Shown here: positions 38,823-45,294 of the stretch, in pieces | Layout of the letters: every line of letters begins with the position of its first letter | Position numbering within the stretch: position 1 is the first letter of the stretch | Assembly (NCBI GenBank): GCA_964625525.1 | Contig: CAZVEE010000023.1 | Span: 1-45,294 of the forward strand | Source: CAZVEE01 sp964625525 | GTDB taxonomy: Bacteria; Pseudomonadota; Alphaproteobacteria; JAJFIK01 | Length of the DNA: 45,294 nt | Direction: 5' to 3' | Notes under the pieces: generated by a model | Database searches by the model: none | What the model was told of the DNA's origin: nothing | Seen by the model: the letters and a program-made list of their open reading frames with translations, nothing else | Program-made: the position numbers and the translations under genes

Positions 38823-40555
38823 CCGTCTTTCGGGTCTTTGGCGTCGGTGGCCTTGGTTTCGGTGGCCTGAGCATCGCTGCTGGTGCCGGCGTCGCCTTTG
38901 GTCGCCGCGGCGGTCTCCTGTGTGGCGGGGCTGGCATCCTCGCCCGTTGCTGCCGCGTTTTGCGCCGAGTCTTGTTTAGCCTGGGCCTCTTCTTCCGCCG
39001 CCAGATGCGCCTTAGCCATTTGGCTGACCATCACATGATTGGTTTTGCCCGTACCCAGCAGCGGGATATCATCCACATGGATCACCCGCTTTGGCACCGC
39101 CAGCACCGACACCCCATGCGAGCGAGCCCAGGCCAGCATCTCCGTATGGTTTGCCTTCTCACAATCGGTCAGCAGAATAATTTGCTCACCCTTGCGCTTA
39201 TCGGAAATGGCGACGGCGGCGTGCATGTTCTCTGGCCAGATGGCGGAGGCACAGTTCTCCACCACGGTCAGCGAGACCATCTCGCCACCGATCTTGGCGA
39301 ACCGTTTCAGCCGGTCACGGATGGTCACATAACCGTCGTCATCGATGGAGACCACGTCGCCGGTATCGTGCCAGCCCTCATCAAGCTGTTGGATTTCGCC
39401 CGGATTGGCTTTGGACAGATACCCGCTCATCACATTGGGTCCGCGCACAAACAGTCGGCCCGCATCGCTCAGCCCTTCTACGGGCTCTAGCTTGACTTCC
39501 ACTTCCGGCAGCATGCGCCCCACCGTGCCCGGTTGAATATCCCCCGGCTGATTAACCGCAAGCACCGGTGCTGTTTCGGTCACGCCATAACCTTCCAGCA
39601 CATCAAGATCGAAGCGGCGTTTCACATTGGCGCGTGTTTCATCGCGCACCCGTTCTGCGCCGCATACGGCAAAGCGCAGGCTCTGCAAGTCATCATCGCT
39701 GCTGGCGCGGGCGTATTGTTGCAGGAAGGAGTCGGTGGCGAACAGGATCGTCGCTTCGGTTTCGCGGATGCGTTTGGGGATGATCTTCACTTGCAGCGGC
39801 GAGGGATGCAGCACGGCTTTCCGCCCACTGATGATGGGGAACAGCGTGCCCGCCGTCAGCCCATAACTGTGAAAGGTCGGCAGCGGGTTGAAGATGATGT
39901 CCCAGGTCTCCAGGGTCACATGGGCGTTGATTTGGGCGATATTGGCCAGCACATTGGCATGGGTCAGCACCACGCCCTTTGGGTCGCCTTCTGTGCCGGA
40001 GGTGAACAGGATGACCCCCGGATCGGAGGGGCGCGCCTGGCGCTGGATCAGCCAGGGTGCGAAATTGCCCACCACCGCGCGCACCTTGTCCACGACCGAC
40101 AGGGACTCGCGCACGTCCTCAAGATAGACAAGCTCCACATGCTCCTTCAGGCTCGCTTCCACCTCCTGAAGATTGCCCAACTCGATGAACTGGTGCGCCG
40201 TCAGCACTTTGGTCACTTGTGCGGCTTCGCACGCGGCGCGCAGATTGCGCGGACCGGCGGTGAAGTTCAGCATGGCCGGCACGCGGCCATAGGCGTGAAC
40301 CGCGAAGAAGGTCACCACCACGCCCACGCCGGTGGGCAGCAGCACACCTACATTCTCCCCGCGCTTGGTCATGCGTGCGATAGCGCTGCCCAGCCCGAAT
40401 GCGGCCTGGATGATGTCGTTATAGGTCAGCGTGCGCCCGTCCGCGTCTACGGCGATGTCCTTAGCGCCGCCGAACTGGCTGCGCGCACGCAGCAGGGCTG
40501 AGAAAAGACTGCGCTGCGACTCGCGCTCGATCAATTTGGCGATGGAAGTGTTCAA
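38819..40555 (-). CDS. AMP-binding acyl-activating enzyme (Aas-like)
   Basis: 578 residues. ANL-superfamily motifs: ILFTSGTEGDPKGVVLTHAN (about 186-205, ATP loop), FNPLPTFHSYGLTAGTLFP, EGYGVTETAPVLA, DGWHDTGD-like EGWHDTGDVVSIDDDGY and the hinge RDRLKRFAKIGGEMVSL, with the catalytic Lys in LLGTGKTNHV. The closest known shape is the C-terminal ligase half of the Aas acyltransferase/acyl-ACP synthetase of Gram-negatives, but the acyltransferase half is absent. It should activate a fatty acid to acyl-AMP and load it onto ACP or CoA. The last 65 residues are low-complexity (Ala, Glu, Thr, Lys, Asp) and probably disordered. RluA follows in the same operon. Confidence 0.88.
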   Translation of the reverse strand: MNTSIAKLIERESQRSLFSALLRARSQFGGAKDIAVDADGRTLTYNDIIQAAFGLGSAIARMTKRGENVGVLLPTGVGVVVTFFAVHAYGRVPAMLNFTAGPRNLRAACEAAQVTKVLTAHQFIELGNLQEVEASLKEHVELVYLEDVRESLSVVDKVRAVVGNFAPWLIQRQARPSDPGVILFTSGTEGDPKGVVLTHANVLANIAQINAHVTLETWDIIFNPLPTFHSYGLTAGTLFPIISGRKAVLHPSPLQVKIIPKRIRETEATILFATDSFLQQYARASSDDDLQSLRFAVCGAERVRDETRANVKRRFDLDVLEGYGVTETAPVLAVNQPGDIQPGTVGRMLPEVEVKLEPVEGLSDAGRLFVRGPNVMSGYLSKANPGEIQQLDEGWHDTGDVVSIDDDGYVTIRDRLKRFAKIGGEMVSLTVVENCASAIWPENMHAAVAISDKRKGEQIILLTDCEKANHTEMLAWARSHGVSVLAVPKRVIHVDDIPLLGTGKTNHVMVSQMAKAHLAAEEEAQAKQDSAQNAAATGEDASPATQETAAATKGDAGTSSDAQATETKATDAKDPKDG

Positions 40556-40648
40556 GGCCCGCTCCTGGCTTCGTCCCGGTTTTATGATGCGTATTTGGAC
40601 ATCACTTTACACATCGGGGCGCCATGCCGGAAATACGAACCGCAGATC

Positions 40649-40683
40649 AAAAAAGGGCGGCGCGGGGATTTCCCGCACCGCCC
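40649..40683 (-). terminator. Rho-independent terminator after the S8 protease gene
   Basis: GGGCGG-C-GCGGGGA pairs with TCCCGC-A-CCGCCC (one internal mismatch), and on the minus strand is followed by TTTTTT (plus-strand A run 40649-40654). It sits 25 bp past the protease stop and ahead of the acyl-activating enzyme gene. Confidence 0.9.
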
Positions 40684-40707
40684 TGATGGTTTGGCTCAGC
40701 CGTCGCT

Positions 40708-42051
40708 TCAGGCGAAGCTGAAGGTATCGCTGGTGGAATACGCGTCCAGATTGTCCAGGAACCATTCCACCGCCGCATCCGCGTCCGCGATCTTATAGCC
40801 CTCCGGCTCCACGCCCGGATAGTAATCGGGCAGGCTGTCGGCACCCGTCACATCCTCGCCCGAGGTCTGGAGGATCTCCAGGAATTCCTCCTCGGTGAGC
40901 GAGCGCCCAAGTGTCGTCTGCGCCGCGTCCTGCAGGCGGGCGGCGACGCCCGACACATACGGGGCGGAGAAGCTGGTGCCGTCGACGGTTAGGCTGCCGC
41001 CATAGACATCTTCGATCAGCACATCCTCGCCCAGCGCCGCGATATCCGTGAGGATTTCGCTTGTCTGGGAGAAGTCGCTGAAGCGGCCTGAGTCGTCCAC
41101 CGAGGACACACCGATGACATTGGGATCGGCCGCGATCACGTTGAGCCCGTTGTCATAGGTGCTACCGCTGTTCCCGGCCGAGACCACCGAGAGGATCCCC
41201 AGCTCCGCGATATCCTCAAATTCATCGCTCAGGCTGGTGAGGGTCTCGGAGGTGGCATTGCCGTAGCCCAGGCTGAGATTGACCGCGGCCACATTGTAGT
41301 CGGTGCCGTTGTCCACCACCCAGTCCAGTGCCTCGGCAATGTCGCGCATGCGGGCGGAACTACCCCCATCCGGAAATACTTTCAGGTGGATGATGTCCAC
41401 ATCGCTGGCGGTGTTGGTCACCACCTGCGCCACCCAGGAGCCATGGCTGTTGTAGGTGTTATCGAGGGCCGAGTTATCGCCCCGGTGCGCGAAATCCTGG
41501 TCATAGATCACGGCCGACGCGTCATAGTCGAGGGAATAACCGTCATCGATAATCACAACGGCGAACCCGTCGCCCGTGAAGTCCAAGGCCTCGTAAGTGG
41601 GATCAGGCTGGGGCAGGGGCGCCGGCTCTGGTTCGGGCTCGGGTTCCGGTTCGGGCTCCGGCTCGGGTGGATTGACCCAGCGTAGCCACCAATCCCACCA
41701 GCCCTGCGCGCCGACCGGTCCCCCGTCCAGGGCATCCGCGTCGGCCGCCGGCGCGAAGACCGCAAGAGCCGCCAGATCGTCGTCGTCTTCTGCGGGCGTG
41801 TCGTCCCCGTCCGCCTCTTCGTCGTCGCGTTCGAACGCCAGAAACGAGTCCTCTTCTGCGGCGTCGAAATCGAAACTGTCGCTGTCGAGAAAGGCCGCCA
41901 GGTCAAAGGCGAACCAAACGGTCGCGGCCTCATCCTGGGGGGGGGCGAGGTCTGGATGAGGGGCCCCATCCAGACTGGCCAGCTCGCCAGCGGCGCCGGC
42001 ATCGGCGCGGACCAGCCACTCCCCGTCGAAAGCTGCAAAACTGCGCATCAT
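40708..42051 (-). CDS. S8 (subtilisin-like) serine protease with acidic, leaderless N-terminal region
   Basis: 447 residues from 42051, where TGGAGAG lies a few bases upstream; the next ATG (42048) is equally possible. The catalytic triad is visible: Asp169 in VVIIDDGYS, His203 in NSHGSWVAQVV, Asn294 in SAGNSG and Ser360 in DGTSFSAPYVSG, so this is an S8 peptidase. The first 110 residues are strongly acidic and lack a signal peptide. A W-rich patch (GWWDWWLRWV) leads to a (Pro-Glu) linker at 129-143. The C-terminus (LDNLDAYSTSDTFSFA) ends with hydrophobic residues after Asp/Ser/Thr, like type I secretion signals, so export by a type I system is inferred. No RTX repeats are present. Confidence 0.85.
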   Translation of the reverse strand: MMRSFAAFDGEWLVRADAGAAGELASLDGAPHPDLAPPQDEAATVWFAFDLAAFLDSDSFDFDAAEEDSFLAFERDDEEADGDDTPAEDDDDLAALAVFAPAADADALDGGPVGAQGWWDWWLRWVNPPEPEPEPEPEPEPEPAPLPQPDPTYEALDFTGDGFAVVIIDDGYSLDYDASAVIYDQDFAHRGDNSALDNTYNSHGSWVAQVVTNTASDVDIIHLKVFPDGGSSARMRDIAEALDWVVDNGTDYNVAAVNLSLGYGNATSETLTSLSDEFEDIAELGILSVVSAGNSGSTYDNGLNVIAADPNVIGVSSVDDSGRFSDFSQTSEILTDIAALGEDVLIEDVYGGSLTVDGTSFSAPYVSGVAARLQDAAQTTLGRSLTEEEFLEILQTSGEDVTGADSLPDYYPGVEPEGYKIADADAAVEWFLDNLDAYSTSDTFSFA

Positions 42052-42256
42052 CACTCTCCACACTCATGCCGCGTCGGTGGCGGTCAGCCACGCGGTCATG
42101 TCTGCCAGGTTGGGATGACCGCAGGGTGCATCCCTTAGGTTTAGACATCGTCAAGATTTGGTCAGTGTTTGCCACGAGTGCGGCATAGTGCAAGATATAC
42201 GCAGGCGCACGCCGGGCTCCGTCGCCCGGTTTGTATAAAACACCCGGTCAGGCACG

Positions 42257-42286
42257 AAAAAGGCCGCGGCGGGATGCCGCGGCCTT
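42257..42286 (-). terminator. Rho-independent terminator after the second TonB-dependent receptor
   Basis: AAGGCCGCGGC/GCCGCGGCCTT form a perfect 11-bp stem with a 5-nt loop (GGGAT). On the minus strand it is followed by TTTTT. It lies 23 bp past the receptor stop. Confidence 0.92.
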
Positions 42287-42308
42287 CTCGCAGAAAGGGT
42301 CGAACGCC

Positions 42309-44660
42309 TTAGAAGCGGCCGCGCAGCGTGAAGCCGTAGGTCCGCGGCTCAGTGGGATAGCCGTCAAGGCTGCCGTCCTGAATGGGCGGATCGAAGATCA
42401 CGATAGCGGCGTCTTCTTCTGTCAGATTGCGCACCCAGAAGGCCGCTTCGTAAATCTCATCATCCGACCGGATGCCGGCGCGCAGATTGACGAACGTGGT
42501 CGCCTCTTGCTCTTTCAGCGGGTCGTTGTTGGTGTCGGTCATGATCGAGGACTTATAGTTCAGCTCGCCGCGCAGGAAGCCGGTCAGCGGCATGCCGATG
42601 AGCGGTTCCAGCGGATGCGTGGCGGTGGCGCCGACAATGGCGGTCCATTTCGGCACGCTCGGCACCCGGTCCCCGGTGCGGTCGCACGAGCCGTCGCCAT
42701 TGGGCGAGGGGTCAGGAGAAGCGATCTGGCAGGGGCCGGTTTCGAAGGACGCGTAGGTGGCATCCGTGTAGGCGATGGCTGCGGTCAGATCGAGCCATTC
42801 GGTCGGCGTGGCGAAAATCTCCAGCTCGCCGCCAAAGGTCTCGATTTCACCGGCGTTCTGCAGGAAGAAGCCGGTGCCCACGAACGTGTTGGTCTGGAAA
42901 TCGTCATAGGTCGTGTAGTAAGCGGCCGCGTTGATGCGCAACATGCCGTTGAACTGATCCGTCTTCAGACCGATTTCATAAGAATCCGATGTCTCCGCAT
43001 CGAACAGCAGCGGCGCCAGCGGCGGGATGCGGTCGGTGTTCGTACCGCCCGACTTGAAGCCCCGGCCATAAGACGCGTAGGTCAGCGTGTCGTCATCGAG
43101 ATAGAAGCTGATCTTCGCGGTGCCCGTGAGCTGCTCGTCTTCAAGCGTTTCCTGGGTGCGCGGCTGCGGTGTCAGCGGCGGGAACAGATAGAAGCCTGCT
43201 CCGGGCACGAACGCCCCGGCCGGATCGACAAGCGGGTTGGGACCAAGCGGGATGGTCTCGAAGAACTGTGCGTCGATCTCTTTGGTCTCGCTGGTGTAGC
43301 GCAGGCCAGCGGTGAGGATCAGGCGCTCTGTGAGAGAATAATCCGCCTGGCCGAAAATGGCCCAGCTTTCCTGGTCCTGGGTGATGCGGTCGAAGGTCCC
43401 TTCGCCGGCGGGGTACCAATCCACGGGCAGAACAACGCCGGGCGCCACTTCAATGCCGCCGATCGGCACCAGCCCGCCGGTGGTAATGTTGAGATAGGCG
43501 TTGGTGTCATCGCCCACGAGCAGGCGACTGGAGCTATCCACCTGGCGATTGTAGTAGAACGCGCCCACAACATATTGCAGCTTGCCGTCGCCACTGCTGG
43601 CCAGCCGGATTTCCTGGCTGAAGGCGTCTTCTTCCACCGTGTTGGCAGTGGACCGCAGCAGGTCCAGATCGGTGAAGTCCGCGTCGATATTGTCGAAGGA
43701 ATCGAAGATGCGGTAACCGGTGATGGAGGTCAGCGTGTGGCCCGCAATATCCCAGTTCACTTCCGCCGAGATGCCGTAGTCTTCGGTCTCGTTGACGGGG
43801 TCGAAATTCGCGGTCACCTCGCGGTCGAAGAAATCGTTCCCGTCCAGAACAGTGCCGCCCAGAAGACCGATCACCTGATCCACGGGACCGTTCAGCACGC
43901 TGCCAGCCGCGCAGCAAATCTCATCGATCTTGGAGTAATCCGCGATCAGCTTAACTTCCAGGTCACTCGTCGGTGTAAAGAGGAATTGCAGACGGCCGCC
44001 ATAACGATTGCGGTCATTGATGGCATTGCCGGTGGTGACATTGTCGTTCACCCCATCGCGCGAGGTGTAAAAGCCACTGATCCGTGCAGCAACTTTGTCT
44101 TCCACGATCGGGCCAGTGACCGCACCTTTCACGTTAAACAGGTCGAAATTGCCCACCTGCACTTCACCAAAGCCGCCGAATTCGAATTCCGGTTGGGCCG
44201 TCACCACGCTGATGGCGCCGGCGGGTGTGTTGCGGCCGAACAGCGTGCCTTGCGGGCCGCGCAGGATTTCGATGCGTTCGACATCCGTCAGGTCGTTGAT
44301 GAACGAGCCCTGGCGCGCCCGGTACACCCCGTCCACATAAAGACCCACGGAGGATTCAAGACCGAAATTCTGAGATGAGGTGCCGACGCCGCGCACCACG
44401 AAAGACGTGTTGGTGGAGGTCTGGCTTTGGGTCACAACCAGACCCGGCGTATAGAATTGCAGGTCGAAGACATCTTCCACACCCACTTCGGCGAGAAACT
44501 CGCCGCTATAGGCGGACACCGCAATGGGCACATCCTGGATGCTCTGTTCCCGCTTCTGCGCGGTGACCGTGATGGTCTCCACCTGCGCCAAGGCGGTTCC
44601 CGTCATCAGCAGCGTCGCCAAAGCCGTGCACGCCGCGCCGAACGTTCTCGTATGTCGCAT
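42309..44660 (-). CDS. TonB-dependent outer-membrane receptor
   Basis: 783 residues from ATG 44660 (MRHTRTF), with GGGGCGAG upstream; the longer frame from 44708 adds a non-signal stretch. A signal peptide ends at TALAQ. The TonB box region (ETITVTAQKREQSIQDVPIAVSA) and plug follow, with SFVVRGVGT, GVYRARQGSF and RIEILRGPQGTLFGRNTPAGA. The barrel closes with TLRGRF. This is the RNTPAGAI type found in many alpha- and gammaproteobacterial receptors for iron complexes or organic molecules. The divergent neighbour is a CocE/NonD-type hydrolase, which suggests uptake of an ester or peptide substrate that the hydrolase cleaves. No TonB/ExbBD genes are present. Confidence 0.93.
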   Translation of the reverse strand: MRHTRTFGAACTALATLLMTGTALAQVETITVTAQKREQSIQDVPIAVSAYSGEFLAEVGVEDVFDLQFYTPGLVVTQSQTSTNTSFVVRGVGTSSQNFGLESSVGLYVDGVYRARQGSFINDLTDVERIEILRGPQGTLFGRNTPAGAISVVTAQPEFEFGGFGEVQVGNFDLFNVKGAVTGPIVEDKVAARISGFYTSRDGVNDNVTTGNAINDRNRYGGRLQFLFTPTSDLEVKLIADYSKIDEICCAAGSVLNGPVDQVIGLLGGTVLDGNDFFDREVTANFDPVNETEDYGISAEVNWDIAGHTLTSITGYRIFDSFDNIDADFTDLDLLRSTANTVEEDAFSQEIRLASSGDGKLQYVVGAFYYNRQVDSSSRLLVGDDTNAYLNITTGGLVPIGGIEVAPGVVLPVDWYPAGEGTFDRITQDQESWAIFGQADYSLTERLILTAGLRYTSETKEIDAQFFETIPLGPNPLVDPAGAFVPGAGFYLFPPLTPQPRTQETLEDEQLTGTAKISFYLDDDTLTYASYGRGFKSGGTNTDRIPPLAPLLFDAETSDSYEIGLKTDQFNGMLRINAAAYYTTYDDFQTNTFVGTGFFLQNAGEIETFGGELEIFATPTEWLDLTAAIAYTDATYASFETGPCQIASPDPSPNGDGSCDRTGDRVPSVPKWTAIVGATATHPLEPLIGMPLTGFLRGELNYKSSIMTDTNNDPLKEQEATTFVNLRAGIRSDDEIYEAAFWVRNLTEEDAAIVIFDPPIQDGSLDGYPTEPRTYGFTLRGRF

Positions 44661-44767
44661 ATCACTCGCCCCTGAGGTTCTTGCTTCCTTCGGCGTCCTG
44701 TCCGTCACGACACTTCCCTAACGCCTGTTTCCTAAGAGACTATAGATGGCGGTCCGTTAACCCGCCA

Positions 44768-44788
44768 CCGTCATTGACGCAATGACGG
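44768..44788. promoter_or_regulatory. Perfect 9-bp inverted repeat in receptor/hydrolase promoter
   Basis: CCGTCATTG (44768-44776) and CAATGACGG (44780-44788) form a perfect inverted repeat with a 3-nt spacer (ACG), 28 bp before the hydrolase ATG and 108 bp before the receptor ATG. The position suits an operator controlling both genes. No regulator gene is in view. Confidence 0.6.
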
Positions 44789-44815
44789 CCTCGTGAAGCA
44801 AGGAGTGCGCGCGCT

Positions 44816-45294
44816 ATGGCAGACGAGACACAATTCCCTAACGTCATCCTGAGCGACGGAGCTGTGCGCATACCGCTTAGGGACGGCAGCACTCTCGCGG
44901 CGCGCCTCTGGCGGCCCGAGGGTTCAGCCGATGCGAGCGTGCCGGTGATCATCGAAAAGAACCCGTATCGCGGGAATGACCTTTTTCGACTCATCGATGA
45001 GATGAACTACGCCTATTGGGCGGGGCACGGCTATGCGGTGTTGCGGGTGGACACGCGGGGCTCTGGCGACTCCGATGGTTTGTTGACAGATGAATATACC
45101 GAGCAGGAGATCGCCGACACGATCGAGGTGATGGCCTGGGCGCGGGAGCAGGTCTGGTGCGATGGCAAGATTGGTCTGACGGGGTTGTCCTGGTCAGCCT
45201 TTCTCGCCATGCGTGTGGCGGCCCGAGTGCCTGCTCAGGTACAGGCGCTGTTCGTCTGCGCCGGATCCGATGACGGCTTTCTCACCGATATTCA
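44816..45294 (+). CDS. CocE/NonD-family hydrolase (3' end outside window)
   Basis: The window holds the first about 159 codons, from ATG 44816 with AAGGAG at 44800-44805. The frame begins MADETQFPNVIL and is cut by the window edge. It contains LRDGSTLAARLWRP, the family start, IIEKNPYRGND, the block RVDTRGSGDSDG, and the nucleophile elbow GLSWSAF with the catalytic Ser, all as in CocE/X-Pro dipeptidyl-peptidase (S15) proteins. These are alpha/beta hydrolases acting on esters, amides or N-acyl compounds. There is no signal peptide, so it should be cytoplasmic. It is divergent from the second TonB-dependent receptor, with a perfect 9-bp inverted repeat between, suggesting joint control. Confidence 0.85.
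   Translation, partial: MADETQFPNVILSDGAVRIPLRDGSTLAARLWRPEGSADASVPVIIEKNPYRGNDLFRLIDEMNYAYWAGHGYAVLRVDTRGSGDSDGLLTDEYTEQEIADTIEVMAWAREQVWCDGKIGLTGLSWSAFLAMRVAARVPAQVQALFVCAGSDDGFLTDI

Noticed and set aside
39533..40501. 322-codon open frame on the plus strand
   Set aside because: It is antisense to the acyl-activating enzyme, whose motifs are clear; the frame has no recognisable protein pattern.
42231..44378. 715-codon open frame on the plus strand
   Set aside because: It is antisense to the second TonB-dependent receptor, which has full family motifs, a signal peptide, a ribosome-binding site and a terminator.

Overview
The window is a GC-rich, densely coding stretch of what looks like a marine or aquatic alphaproteobacterium. 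The evidence is two large Caulobacterales/sphingomonad-style TonB-dependent receptors, a TorF-type porin next to amtB and glnA, a BlaI/M56 pair and frequent AraC/TetR regulators. Genus and order cannot be fixed from sequence alone. A run of exactly 100 N (13397-13496) shows this is a scaffold from a draft assembly. Several oddities (a 22-bp duplication, a frame jump, an amber codon) must therefore be weighed against assembly or base-call error. No tRNA, rRNA, CRISPR array, insertion sequence or phage gene was recognised.

Layout. 1-4499: the 3' part of a pentapeptide-repeat membrane protein, a secreted LCAT-like alpha/beta hydrolase and a Tat-exported short-chain dehydrogenase. 4558-7121: a TonB-dependent receptor on the minus strand. 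7686-13111: an AraC regulator, an NmrA-like protein, a DUF1772-like membrane protein, a flavoprotein, and a second AraC gene broken by a 22-bp tandem duplication. Two 21-bp-spaced direct repeats lie just upstream of the NmrA-like gene. 13212-15022: fragments of a large acidic surface protein around the gap. 15031-16832: an adenosine deaminase-like gene translationally overlapped with a gene for a protein resembling diadenylate-cyclase domains. 16915-20152: the tRNA 2-selenouridine pair, SelU and a flavoprotein-SelD fusion, converging with a 17-bp overlap. 20348-23152: a crotonase-like protein, an MFS exporter and a divergent cysteine-rich (SufR/DeoR-like) regulator with a clear palindromic operator. 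23173-26351: two small envelope proteins, then a BlaI-type repressor overlapping a fused M56-M23 metallopeptidase.

26445-31574 is a nitrogen-assimilation block: glutaminase, TorF-type porin, AmtB, and glutamine synthetase. The glnA frame has the normal length of 469 residues but carries an in-frame TAG at codon 376, the strongest single anomaly in the window. 31654-34197 encodes a beta-propeller-like RTX protein. 34626-38026 holds an LpxR-like lipid A deacylase, a secreted protein, a TetR regulator and a lipoprotein. 38136-42051 holds a RluA pseudouridine synthase and acyl-activating enzyme operon and an unusual S8 protease lacking a signal peptide. 42309-45294 holds a second TonB-dependent receptor divergent from a CocE/NonD-type hydrolase that runs off the window, with a perfect 9-bp inverted repeat between them.

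Functionally the window combines outer-membrane uptake (two receptors, one porin), type I-style secreted acidic proteins (RTX protein, S8 protease, gap-interrupted protein), nitrogen acquisition, and selenium-dependent tRNA modification. A recurring small-scale feature is short perfect or near-perfect tandem duplication (periods 14, 15, 16, 21 and 22 bp), found at or near gene ends and once inside a gene it breaks.
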